Positions 17,530 through 29,671 of a stretch of DNA of 64,000 bases are shown here, piece after piece. The notes beneath the pieces are model-generated. The model did no database searches. It was not told the DNA's origin and saw nothing but the letters and a program-made list of their open reading frames with translations. Numbering within the stretch: the first letter of the stretch is position 1; each line of letters opens with the position of its first letter. The stretch lies in NCBI RefSeq assembly GCF_020382885.2, contig NC_058501.1:17480001-17544000 (forward strand), written 5' to 3'. Made by a program: the position numbers and the translations under genes. Source of the DNA: Scatophagus argus. Its lineage: Eukaryota > Chordata > Actinopteri > Scatophagidae.

Positions 17530-17705
17530 CCAATCAGAGGCTTTAAAAGTAATTCTGAAGTTTAAATGTCCAATGGGAACAGACCTAAGCTTGACGATAG
17601 AAATATTGGCCAATCGCATATGATTTAACACGCATTTTGTGGGCGTGGTCATTTTTTCCAGGATGTGCTTGTTTATGTCCATTTGGCAAGGAAAAGCGTG
17701 TGAAG
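17530..17705 (+). promoter_or_regulatory. mdc1 promoter with three CCAAT boxes, and non-coding exon 1
   Basis: CCAAT boxes start at 17530, 17570 and 17610, each 40 bp apart. A probable non-coding exon follows, ending in GAAG|GTAGGT at 17705; the first coding exon would start after an acceptor at 18419. Multiple CCAAT boxes (NF-Y sites) are typical of cell-cycle and DNA-repair gene promoters. The transcription start itself is inferred. Confidence 0.5.
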
Positions 17706-18448
17706 GTAGGTATCAGAGTATGCTTTTATGTAATTAAGTAAAAGCATACCAGTATGTGAAGGCCAGTATGTGATCTCAATGCACCCACATCGCAGATTTA
17801 TATACACGAGCTAATTTGAACACTTGCAGCTCTGCAGTGGGGTGAATTAACGTTGCGATCAAGCTACTCTCGTAGCGTATTTTAGAAACTTCCTTCTTAA
17901 TTTCCAAAGTAATTACTCAGATACTCAATTGGGTCATTTGCTTGAGAATAGTGGCAAATTGAGAACATTATTTTCTACTGATTGGCACGGTGGAAATCTG
18001 CAATGAGCCGTTTGGTTTGTTGGATAATGTCGTGATGTTGACGTTTGAATTTCCTGTATGAGTCTTTTCCATTTTGTTTTCCATTTTATTTTTCTGCTGA
18101 CCGGAAGTAGAATTACTTTGAAGTGTTGCGACTTTGTAAGACATGTTCACCCATGAACAACAAAAGTTGTATCAACGCTGATTAGGTCATTGCTTCAAAC
18201 TGGGTGGCAGCTAGAGTCCAACAGTAAGGTATAGCCAAAGAGAACATCAGATAGTTACTTAGGCTAACGTTAGCCGCATGGAGTATCCTAGTCTATCTGA
18301 CGTTGCTAGTTAACATGATAACGAGCTAGCTTTTTTTCTGAAGGCCAGTTAAACGTTCGTGAAATTGGACGTTAATATTACTGGCTGAATATTCATCCAT
18401 CTTATGTGTTGAAATACAGCAGTTGCCCCGTCATACCCTTTGTGAGGA

Positions 18449-21400
18449 ATGGATGCTACTCAGATGATCAGTGACTCAATCCTGGAGTCAGATGAGGAAG
18501 AAAATGAAGAGGAGAATGAAAGTGAGAGGGGACGACCATTGGCTAAACTGTGCATCTTAAAAAACGAGCATGTCCCTGAGACAGGTGGGTGGTTTGCTGC
18601 TCCCGTTGTCACACATATGGTTTGCTAATTCATGCACAGTCTGCCTAACTTATATGAGCAGGTCTCATCTATGTATCACCTGTCATATGATGGATGTTCT
18701 TCTTGTCACCCAGAGCTGCCCCTCTTTTCGGGAGAAAATGTGTTGGGCCGTGATCCCAACACCTGCGCTCTGGTCTTGTCATCACCCTCAATATCCAAGC
18801 GGCATGCTACCATCTGCATCTCTGTCTACCGAAGAAGAGGTAGTCACACTGAGGTTGACATAGAGGCTTTGGTTTGGGACCTAGGGAGCATGAATGGGAC
18901 TCGCAAGGGCCGTTTAAGGCTGACCCCTAATGTACGCTATGCCCTCAGTGAATGTGACAGGCTGGTGGTTGCGGACATCCCGTGTCAGTATGTCAGCTGT
19001 GCTGCAGGCACAGTCTCTTCTCAAGGGAACTTGAGGACTCCTGTGAGCAGAAATTCAGAGGTAAAGGCCAGGTTGCCAGATGCCTTGGGAGAAAAGGGAA
19101 GCGACACAAGCACGGGCAGCAAGAAATGTGTTGGTGGAGGTGCAAAGACGAGGGTGTCATTACCTGAACTGGAGGGCACAAGTAAGACTCCTGTCAGAAC
19201 CAGTTGCCTGTCCTTTGAACAAACTCCAACCCAGCCACAGAAGACCTTGGTCCCAGAATCTGATTCAGACTCAGATGCAGAAAGAGGGGGAGGAGCAGCC
19301 ACAAGGCGCAGGGCTGTAGGTATGTAAATTATGTAGATATGTGGAGAAAAGAAGCCCCATTTTGTATCTGACGTTTTACAAGTTTTTGTTTATGATCTTT
19401 TACAGTGTCTGATTCTGACTCCAGTAAATCCAGTCCTATGCCCTGCTCTACATTCTTGAGTCCCACAAATAAAATTGTCCCTGAAAGGTATATCAGTAAC
19501 ATCTCAATTTAGGATTTTTTTTGAATAATAGGTGTATTCATTATATAGGCAAAATCAGTCCTTTTAAATATGCATTTCTATATGGTTTATTCCTTCTTTC
19601 ACTTTTGAATTCTAATGCTTGTCACCTTGTTTTTCGCTTTTTTTACAGTGAGGACGAAAGTCCCATCACACCATCCATCTCTGCCAAAAATAGGCCTCAC
19701 AGACATGTCAGCTTCAGCAAGGAGGAGACAGATGTAGATGTGGGGCGACAGCAGCTGAAGGAAAAAAAGGCATTTGTAATTGTGGACAACAGTAAGGAGC
19801 CAGAAAGAGCAGTACTGGGAGAGGGAAAGTCTGAGGAAAGTGGTCAAGATGTGTCAGTGAAACAGGAAAGCAATGTCAGTCTTAAGAGAGAAGATGAATT
19901 GCCCGTGTCTACACCAGCAGTCTTCACGTATGCAGTCCCTGCATTTGACATGGACAGTGACACAGACATGGAAGGAGAAGAGGAAGGGGTGGCACCTGCG
20001 GTTCCTATAACCTTGAATACAAGCCAGCAACTTGATCAGCCATCAAACATAGCCGAGTTTCACATGGACAGTGATACAGATGTTGATGAGGATGATGAGG
20101 CTTTAGACAAAATCCTAAAATCTGTGCCTTACTCAGCTGACAACGCCAAGCCTCCTCATGTTATTCATCCAGAGAGCATCACCATGGACAGTGACACTGA
20201 TGTGGATGATGATACTGCTGTGTCAGATGCTGCTTCAAAAGCAAAACTCCTGTCATTTCAAAACACACACACAGCTGACGCTACTTCTTCAACACAGCTG
20301 AAAGATTTCCATCTTGACAGTGACACGGATGTGGATGAGGAAGAAGAAAAGGAATTTGGAACAATTAATACAGGATCTAAAATAGATGAAACTCCCACTA
20401 GATTGGATATTAAGCCAACTGGGCCTGAATCCGACCCCGCCACTCCTCACGGCCTGAATCTAGGCAGTGACACAGATGATGAAGCTATTCCTGCCCCTGC
20501 CATCAGTGAACCCTCGGTTGTGTCTGCTGTCACAGAGTCTTGCACCACTGCAGACACAGCTGCTCATTTGAATATTCTGGCTGACAGTGACGCAGATGTG
20601 AAGTGTGATTCTCCTCTGGTTATACCTGTGGTAGTCACAACCTTGTCATTCGCTCCTGGTACAGCATCAGAAGCTCTTCAGTCAGACTCTGATCAAGACA
20701 CAGATGTGGATGAATCCAGTGTGCCCCCTGAACGGGACAGAGGCAATCCAGATGACCTGCATGTGAGCAGTGACACAGATGTGGAAGATGAAGAAGTGAA
20801 TTTTGGAGGGACTTGTGAGGGTCAGACTCCTAGTCTGCACAGAGAAAATACACCAGGGTTGCCGGTTCCCCATCTGCAGAACTGCTCTACACCTGTACAA
20901 TTGTCAGGTAATAAGTCAGTCAGTTAGTTTTCAATTGAGAACTTAATTGTTGAATGTAGGGTGCAACTAACAATTATTTTCATTGTTAATTAACAATTTT
21001 CTTTATTCACTGTTTGATCTGTAAGATGTCAGAATTGTGAAAAAGTGGGATTAGACTAAATAAAATGAGTTTTATTTGATCAACCATACAAACCAGAAAT
21101 GTTTAACTTGTGTATGGTATATGACAAAGAAAATCATCAAAACCTAATTTTGATGAAGCTGGAAGCATAAATGATTTTGATAAATGATCCAAATATTCTT
21201 AAAATTGTTGCCAGTGAAGGCAAGTGATCAAGGCAAAAATAAATATAACTTGAAACATTATCAACATCCAAATATATATAGTGTATACTGTATGTACACA
21301 TGAGATAAAACAATAACAATATAATGCAAGAAGAATATGTGTTGTAAGAGCTAAAAATAGAATCAAAAATGGAAAGGATAGATTCTCCAAATAATGAATT

Positions 21401-24400
21401 TTGGGAAACCAGATTTTACTAATTTGTAAGGTAGGCCTCAGTTTTCAATTTGAAGACATCATGGCCTCCTTGATCCACTGTGGGGCTTTGGCATTTTAAA
21501 TGTATTTTTTAACACGAGATATAATCATGTTTGAATTGTCTTTTAATTTTGTTATTTTCACTTTGGAATTGTTGCAGAAGGAGAAGTGGAACATATGGAG
21601 ACTCAAACATTCCTGAGTCCCTCTTCAGGTCCATTTAGACGTGAGTACATTATTTTTAACGCAGTTAAATTGTGTCAGTCACTGTGTCTTGCAGTGGGTG
21701 TATCATAGGGAAAATATTTATTTTAACCTTTCACAAACTTCTATATTTTTTGTCTTTTCTCAGGTGGATTAGCCTCTCCTCTAAAACCTATGGCATTGTC
21801 TTCCTGCTCAGACAGCCAGGAGGATGAGGAATTTGTTGTGGCTGAGACACAGTCCTTTGTTCTTCAGACCAGAGACAACCCTTCAGAGAACCACAGCATG
21901 CACACTACCCAAACTTTTGGCCAGTCCAACGGAGGAGAACAGTCCAGCAGAAGAGGGTCTTTCCAGCTGGGATTGTCAGACAGCAGCCACCTGCAGGGTC
22001 AAGCCCAAGCTCTAGCCATGGAGAGCACCCAAGCTTTTGTTTCTGTGGAAGACACCCAAGCATATGCAGCTATCTCAGATGCAGACAGAACCTCCTCAGA
22101 GAACGATTCAAATCTGGAGGCTGCACAGTCTTATGGAGAGAATGAGGAACCCGCCAGATGTTCGGTCATGTCGGAAAAAGAAGAAGTAGATTTGGCACTA
22201 GAAGCAACACAGGCATATATTTCAGAGCCAAACTGTGATTCAGAGGAGGAAAGTGAAGATGAGAGTAAAAACACTGACAGTCCTGAGCCTCTAGACTTTC
22301 CTACCTCTTCTACTCTTGCCATGGCTGAAACCCAACCAATTTCTGCCTTTGTGGAAGGTGAGTGTTTGGGCAAAGAAAATCCTATTACATCTGCACTACG
22401 AGTTCAGCTCAGACCACAGAATGAAACAGAGGAGCAGGAACATAGGGAGGCAGATCAGCCTCAGCAGAGGCCACTCGATGACGCTCTGTCTGTAGCTGAA
22501 ACTCAACCCATCCGTGCAAGTGATGATGAGGAAAGTGATGACGAGGATGACTCCGTTCACGGTCCAAGAAAAAGAAAAGCAAAACCACTGCAATTTGAAG
22601 AAGAGGAGACGCAAAGGCTCACAAACTCTGACCTGTCTGTTGTCGAAACTCAGCCAATGGATACAGGAGAAGATAGGGAAAGTGATGACGAGGATGACCC
22701 AGTTCCAGGTCCACGAAAAAGAAAAGCAAAGCCGCTGCAGCTTGAAGAGGAGCAGACACAGCCCCTTACTAGTTCAGAGTTATCGCTTGTTGAAACCCAG
22801 CCCATGCACATTGGTGTTGATGAAACTCAGTCCTTGGCTACAAGTGGAAATGAGGACAGTGATAAAGAGGACTCAATTCCAGGTTCACGAAAAAGAAAAG
22901 CAAAGCAGCTTCATTTTGAAGATGAGACACAACCACTTGCAAATTCTGAGCTTTCTGCTGTTGAAACTCAGCCAGTGGATGCTGGAAAAGATGGAGGTAG
23001 TGATGAAGAGGACTCAGTTCCAGGTCCACGAAAAAGAAAAGCGAAACAGCTGCAGATTGAAGAAGAACAGACACAGTCCCTCACTAGTTCTGACGTGGCT
23101 GCTGTTGAAACTCAGCCAGTGGATACAGGTGAAGATGGGGAAAGCCATGAAGAGGACTCAGTTCCAGGTCCACGACAAAGAAAAGCGAGGCCACTGCAAA
23201 TTCAAGAGGAGGAGACGCAACCGCTCACAAATTCTGAGGCCTCCACCAATGAAACTCAGCCGCTGACAACAAAAACTGTCCTGCAGCCTGAAAGGGGGAA
23301 GGAGGTACAGTCTGAAGCTGGAACCAGTGGCATCACTGTCAGAGGTAAAAGAGGGACAAGGGCAAGTTTAGAAGAGGAGGAGCTGGCAGAGTGTTCTGCA
23401 GCTCCCAAGAGTCAGACAAGAGGGAAGAATAAAACTTTACAAACTACCAGAGGAAGGAGGGGAAAATCGAGGCTTGATGAAGATGAGAGTGAGGAGGAGA
23501 AGAAGGTAAAGCAAGCTAAGCTAAATAAAGGGAAAAAAGCCACGAAGCAACAGAAAGGTGATGAGGACGATGAGGAAATGGAAAGAAACCTCCATGCTGA
23601 AAGTGTCAGCCTAATGAAGGAGCAAGAAGAGGGAAGACTGGGAGAAAAGGAAGGTGTCACAGAAGTCCAACAACAAGAAGAAGAAAAAAAGGAGAAGGAA
23701 AGGAGGGAAATCTGTGAAAGAGAAGGGAAACAGAGGGAGAGTCAGAGAGAAGAAGAGGAAAAATCTGAGAGGGAAAGAAAAGAGAAGGAGGTTGAAAATG
23801 CAGAAAGGTTAAGGCTTGAGCGGGAGAGGGAAAGAAAAGAAAAAGAAGAAAAAGAAAAAGCTGAAAGGATGCTAAAGGATAAAGAAGAACAATTTGAGAG
23901 GGAAAGAAAGGAGAGGCAAGGAAAGGGGAAATTAGAGCATGAAAAGGCAGAAAGAGAAGAGAAGGAGAGATTGGAGAGAGAGGAGAATGCAATAATAGAA
24001 AATCACAGAAAGGAACAGGAGGAAAAAGAGAGACTGGAGAGGGAGGAAAAAGAAAGGAAAGAAAGAGATAAATTGGAGAAAGAAAAACAAGAAAAAGAGG
24101 CCAACGAGCAACAAGAGAACAAGGAAGAACAAAACAAGTCCAAAGCGCCTGCAAGAGGTCGCAGAGCAGCTAGAAGAACAACAGAGCTGGAACAAGACTC
24201 AGCCACATCAACCAATGATGATGTCCCAGCCAGGAGAACCAGATCTCGCTCCAACTCTTCTAACTCTGTCAGCTCAGAGAGGTCTGCTTCGAGTGTTAAC
24301 ACCCAGGAGAGCAGGGGGAGAGGCCGAGGCCGAGGCAGGGGAGGAAAGCGGACCAGTGAACCACCCCGGGCAGCCATTGCCAGAAGTAGTGACAGAAGGA

Positions 24401-27400
24401 GGACAGTGGCTGCAGAACTGACAGAACAGGACAGCAATGATATTTCTCCTCGGGGTGCCCTTTCAAGGTCTTACTCCAACAACTCTCTCAACTCCGACAT
24501 TGCCAGTTGCAGTTTGAGCTCTCGGAGCAGGGGAAGAGGAGGCAGGCAATGTGAAAGAGGGAGAAAAACAGAGGTAGACTCCGTCCCTCCTATCAACAGT
24601 CAGAATGATCCAAATTCAGCTCCTAACCCTACACCCAGAGGCAGGAAGAGCAGGAAAGCAGAGGTAATCTCTAACAATGTTCCTCAAGAAGATGATAAAG
24701 AGAAGACAGACTCACAGCAAGCAATCACCACAAGGGGGCGGCGACGAGCCAATGCAAATGTATTGGAACCTGCTGGTGCAGATAAGGACGACCCTTCAAA
24801 CCAGGAGGAAGAATGTGCCAATGAAGAATCACTTATGTCAAAAAGGAATGTCAGGGGCAGAGGCCAAAAAGCCATTAAAAGTGAGACTGTGGAGGCACCA
24901 CTAGCTCCTGTTGTCAGTCATGTAGATGAATCTAAAGAGGAAAGGAGAGGAAGAAAAAGAGAGCTGGGAGCAAATACAGAGGAGGATTCCTGCAGTAGCT
25001 CCAAAATTTACAAAGGGACAAAACAAGCCCAAGCAGCAGAGCCTGAAGAAGATGAAGCAAAAGGTGAAACAAAATACCAGATTCCTGCCCCAGCTAAAAG
25101 AAAAGGTAGAACATCCAGTGCTCAAGCAAAGAAGAATGGACGAGATTGCCCCACCGAAGTGGAGGCAAAGAAAGCAAATGAGAAGATGGAGGGGGAGGCC
25201 ATTGAGAAGAGAGGCAGAAGTCGTCTATCGGTGATCCAGAAAAAGAAGAAAGAGGAACAAGAAGAAAGTGGAACATCTGCTGACCAGGATGCACATGTAG
25301 AGGCATCGCAGGTGACTCGATTACTTCTTTTAAGCACTCCTTGGAAATTTTTTAGGGTTCAGAAGTGTTTGCTTTGATTGAGACAAAAATACATTAGGGC
25401 TGAAATATCAACCAAAGCAAGCAGAAGGCTGAGTAGTACATAATTAGTGTTCAGGAACTTCTGTCCTTGAAGAAGAAGGCTTTTACCATGGCCAAAGGCC
25501 CTTGTGCATTTCTTTCTATGAGTCAGCCTTTCCAACCATCATAATGTACTAGAGTCAATATCAGGGACTGTCTGGGACTCTCCCACTCTCTCAGCAACAA
25601 GAGTAGTCTGACTTGCTTTGCATCACCATTAATACACTAATGAATTAATTACTTTAGTGGTCATCCAGTCACTTCCTACTCGTTTTATCTTTGCTTCCTG
25701 TATGTCTCCTGTCCTCACAATTCTAATTGTGTGTTGCATGCTTTGTCCTTGTGTGTCATAATTTGTGTACTGTTTCGGTTGCTCTGTCCCCATTCACCGT
25801 CTGTCCTGCCCTCTTGGTCTCTCTCTCCCAACCCCAGACTCCTACCAGCAGTGTATCCCGGAAGCGACAGTCTCCTGCAGACTCGTCGCCTGTGGCAAAG
25901 ACCCCTCGCCCCTCAGCGGCTTCCCCAGCAGCCAGTGGACGATTTCGAGCGGTCAGCCAGGCCTACAAGGTTTTATGTCCTTGCAAACACGTGATTTTAT
26001 TTGTTTTAAAATTAGGAATGTATGCATGAACACCTTCAGGCTTTAGACACAATAAAATACTTGAGGTTTGAGACTTCTGTTTGTCATTCTCTCAGGTGCT
26101 GTTCACAGGCGTGGTGGATGAAGCAGGGGAGAAAGTGTTGGCTCGTTTAGGAGGCAGCATGGCTAAAGGTGTGGCTGATATGAACTGTCTGGTGACTGAT
26201 AAGGTGCGCAGAACTGTCAAGTTCCTGTGTGCAGTGGCTAAAGGAATCCCCATTGTTACCACACACTGGCTGGAAAAGGTTAGTTACTATATTAGCAATC
26301 ATAAGTGGCACAAGACCAATTTTCTGTCTCTTAGAGACACACTCAGAAATACACACTAAATGTTTTCGTGGTCCTTTTCTTTGTATCAGAGTGGTAAGGC
26401 TGGGAGCTTCCTGTCTCCTAATGCTTTCATTGTGAAGGATCCAGAGCAGGAGAAGAAGTTCAATTTCTGCCTGCAGACATCTCTGAGGATCGGCAGCACT
26501 CAGCCTCTCTTCCAGGTACTTATGACTGAGTCATATGATTTATTTCTCAGTGAAAGGTTGACGGATTGAGTACCTCACAGGGGTGGAGGGTATTACTGAC
26601 AGCAAGGAATAATGATCATGAATTCCAGAAATGTCTTGTTACAATCATCCTTATCTTATAAATGATCTTGCTTGACTTTTTACCTACAAGCACTGCTTTT
26701 AGCTCCGTGTGAGCTGTGAATGTGCTCACATCTTTACCAGAGCACAGTGTCGAGTGATTACCATTACACCGTGACTTGTGGGAAGTAATTTGACATTTAT
26801 TGTTAATGTGTTTGTTTTGTTTTATGGGCACTTTGCATAGGGAAGTAGGCAGCAGTGTTTCCATAATCTGCAAGCCCTGCACCGTTTCGTCAAAGCTGCA
26901 GAGGGAGAGTTTGATACCGCATATTATGCTGATACTTGCTAAAATTGGGGGAAAGTATACACGTGTAATACCAAATTACATTCCCAAGAGCCTTCTATTG
27001 ATTTCCTGAGCCGTTCTTGTGGAGATTAATAAAAGCAGAGAGAAATCTTATTTGATTATGTATTGTGTACTGCATCTCTTGTCTTCTTTCTCTAAGGGAT
27101 ATGGAATCCATGTTACAAGGTCAGTGAAACCAGAGCCAGTGCAAATGAAAGACATAATCACCTGCAGTGGAGCTACCTTTCTTGCAAAGATGCCCTCTTC
27201 TTCCAAGGTACTAGTCAAACTTAAAGCCTTTCTCAATCAGGCCTCACACAAAGTAAATTGTTGTTATTATTATTATCATTTCTTTGTGGTCCTCACATCT
27301 TATTATTTGATACTTGTATATTTCTCTCCCTCTCAGCCTCAGACTGTAGTGATTTCATGCGAGGAGGACTGGCAGCTGTGTGGCCCGGCTCTGTCAGCAT

Positions 27401-27540
27401 CACTCCCAGTCGTCACTGCTGAGTTCATTCTCACCGGGATCCTGCAGCAGAAACTCGACTTCCAGACGCACGCGCTCTCTGCCCCTCAACGCAATTTACA
27501 ACCCACAGGAGGCAGAGGAAGGGACAGGAAGAAGACTTAG
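18449..27540 (+). CDS. mdc1: Mediator of DNA damage checkpoint 1, about 2149 aa, 11 coding exons
   Basis: Nuclear adaptor that reads phosphorylated H2AX at double-strand breaks and gathers ATM, the MRN complex and RNF8. Exons: 18449-18584, 18714-19319, 19406-19487, 19649-20907, 21578-21640, 21764-25311, 25838-25969, 26096-26278, 26390-26515, 27097-27207, 27337-27540; all phases join. The start MDATQ keeps the Thr4-Gln site that drives dimerisation in human MDC1. An FHA domain (about residues 48-140) has GRD, SISKRH and GSMNGT. Residues 375-655 carry SDTD acidic motifs (NBN/MRN binding in mammals). Residues 741-868 carry TQ[ST/A]F-type motifs (RNF8 binding). Residues 956-1208 form five tandem units, 1344-1504 a Glu/Arg/Lys-rich helix, then RG-rich stretches. 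Twin BRCT domains at 1943-2140 keep FTGVVD and RRTVKF, the phospho-H2AX pocket. Length is close to human (2089 aa). Confidence 0.95.
19948..20790 (+). repeat. mdc1 coding array of SDTD acidic motifs
   Basis: Within mdc1 exon 4, MDSDTD or close variants recur about eight times (DSDTDM, DSDTDV three times, GSDTDD, DSDADV, QDTDVD, SSDTDV), each followed by acidic residues. In mammals, casein kinase 2 phosphorylates such SDTD sites and NBN's FHA/BRCT domains bind them. Confidence 0.85.
20957..21115 (+). repeat. Dispersed 'GGGCTGCAACTAAC' repeat, copy 2
   Basis: Lies in the mdc1 intron after exon 4. Head TAGGGTGCAACTAACAATTA, then TTATTCACTGTTTGATCTGTAA and a run matching the middle of copies 1 and 3. 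It is diverged and shows no coding capacity. Confidence 0.65.
22486..23240 (+). repeat. mdc1 in-frame tandem repeat, five units of about 48 codons
   Basis: Each unit runs LSxVETQP - acidic SDEEDS - PGPRKRKAK - LQxEEExTQPLTSSE. Unit 3 is longer through an extra DETQSLATSG stretch, and unit 5 changes KRKAK to QRKAR. Every unit holds two TQ dipeptides (possible ATM/ATR sites) and one basic patch resembling a nuclear localisation signal. Because unit length is a multiple of three, the alternative frame is also open over the same stretch. Confidence 0.9.
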
Positions 27541-27911
27541 CGACAGCAGAGTATACTGGAAATACCCATGCTCGTAGTGTCCGTCTAAGAGACCGGTAGA
27601 AGCACTAGTGAGTCAGCTGTTTGTTTGTAGGAAGGACCCGAAGAATGTATTTTCTGTTTACATCAAAACTGGTTGTTTACTCGTATGGCGGTAAACACGG
27701 TATGGATATAGAATAATTTGACTGTGTTAATTAATTTTACAACATCCCATTTTGTAAGGGAGTGCAGTCTTTTGCCTTGTGCAGGATGGGAAATAATGAA
27801 CTATTAACCTTCTTTGTCAGCTACCCCCATCCATCCAACTATAGGAAGCATAGCAAGAATTAATGCTGCAAAATTGCTGCTTGTGTGTGTATATGAATGT
27901 GTATGTATGTT

Positions 27912-27954
<43 letters not shown>

Positions 27955-29400
27955 GCTAAGTGCTTCAACTCAATCAGACAGTTTGGCAGGTAACCAACCA
28001 TGAAGAGGCAGTTCTGTAATCATGTTTGGGTGGTGAAATAATGGAGCCACTGTGGTATGATATGAAATCTATCAGCTTATGGCAGCCAGTGGATGTGAAA
28101 CAGGGGGCTTGTTTCCTGTCCTGATAAGATGTTTGTAGTGCCTTTTGCCGAGGTAATCATGAACCTACCGGTGTGTCTATTGTTTCTGTGTCTCCATTAA
28201 CCATCACCACCTACTCCATTAAGGCTTCATCCAAACCTATTACCTCTAGGGATGAGGCACAACACTGGCACCTGAATGCTGATGCTGCTTCTACATCGAC
28301 ATCTTATGTTGTTTGTCTTTGCCACACATTTTCTTACTGTTGATGTTATGCTGAAAAAGACAAGACCACATCTGGTTTACTTCCCGACTCACTGCAGATC
28401 TGTAAGCTGGTCTCGTTGGTGTTTTAAAGACGGACTCATTAACTTGTTGCTAAGTTTGATTTTAGAACTGTTAAATAGCTAATGTCTCAACACAAAGTTT
28501 ATACTGAGCATGAAATCTGTCTGTGTACCCAATGAAAACATATTTTTGTCTATTAAGTTTAACTAAATGTTTGTTTAATTTTGCCACAGCATGTTGAACT
28601 TTTTTTTTGGATGTTTTGATCTGAACTACTGGGGCTTCCATATATTGCTCAGTTGAGGGAAAACCAGATATTTTCATTGAAGATGTCAGTAACATCTGAT
28701 ATTCCAATTTTTAGCCAAACTTCCATTTCCAAAATCAAGAATGAACTTTCAAGCTCAAAATCTTCGTTTTACTGAGTCAAGGACTCGTTAATGAAAAGCC
28801 TCAGCCTAACTGAGGAGACTCTCTTTTAATCTCTTAAAGAACATGTCAGCTGTCCTCCTCTGAAGTCCTCAACCTTGAGGATCACTTAAGATTCAGGGTT
28901 TTTTTTTTCTCTTGAAACTTTTGTATTTTTTTCGAAAAGATCTTAGTGAGAGTCTGGGTTGTACTGAACAGGTGAGCATCTTCCAACACATCTGAACTGT
29001 TTGTATTTAAAGATTCAGCGGTAAGACAAAAACAAAACAGAAAGATTTTGGGGTTGTTTCTTCAAAGATAAAATAAGGAAAAGCGCAGATTTTCTTATTA
29101 TTTTATTTCTTTGCACTGGTTAACTGCAGTGTTCAGGTTTGTTCCCTAACCAAGTCAGTCGACCAATAAAATGTTTATATTTCGAGAAAACTGACGTGAT
29201 GGGAAGCGGTGCGTCAAGGCACCCTTGTCGTTTAAACTGAGCCATTTCTGAACGCATTATCACCCACTTTGCACAACACAACGTCTGGGTGTAATTTGTT
29301 TATGGATGCATCGTTTCGTGCTGAATCAGCTGCCTCTTGTGTTTTGCCTTGTCTCAATATCTCATCAAGTAAACGCCCCCTCCTCCCTGTCAGATGACCG
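27541..29400. other. Intergenic, 3' of mdc1
   Basis: Contains the mdc1 3' UTR, a (TG)n microsatellite at 27916-27951 and otherwise AT-rich unique sequence. An AATAAA at 29165 is a possible but distant poly(A) signal. No coding exon is recognisable. Confidence 0.5.
27916..27951 (+). repeat. (TG)n microsatellite
   Basis: About 17 uninterrupted TG dinucleotides, preceded by imperfect TATG/TTTG units. Confidence 0.95.
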
Positions 29401-29671
29401 TATAGGTGTCTCCTGGGTGGGGGGGCCAAAGGGTGGCCGGTGTTTCCCGACACGAGTCGAGTGGCTCCGAGTGTGAGCACAGCCCGACATATTCTGAACA
29501 TCACCCAAATGTTGAGCCCGAGTCGTGAAGTGCTGCTCTGGAGGGGGGACGAGGTTGAGAGGGAGGGAGACGACGAGGGAGAAAACCGGCAGCATTTGCA
29601 CATATTTTCACCTCTGACAAGCATCCCGTCATCTCTGCTGCGTGCACCGCAGCTCCGAGTGGCCAATTAAA
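29400..29671 (+). promoter_or_regulatory. Probable promoter and 5' UTR exon of the Ig-like membrane gene
   Basis: This is a local GC-rich island in AT-rich surroundings. It ends at a strong donor, CAATTAAAG|GTAGGTGAG, at 29671. The next acceptor compatible with the downstream gene is at 34829, 19 bp before its start codon, so this would be a non-coding first exon followed by a 5.2-kb intron. It is inferred from composition and splice signals only. Confidence 0.4.

Noticed and set aside
22514-23266. 250-codon open frame on the plus strand, overlapping mdc1
   Set aside because: It is the alternative frame of the 144-147-bp tandem repeat, kept open because unit length is a multiple of three. 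It has no start context, no splice logic and a biased composition.
23657-24437. Hydrophobic Leu/Phe/Ser-rich open frames on the minus strand, looking like membrane proteins
   Set aside because: They are the reverse complement of the Glu/Lys/Arg-rich mdc1 helix (GAA/GAG/AAA/AGA read as TTC/CTC/TTT/TCT).
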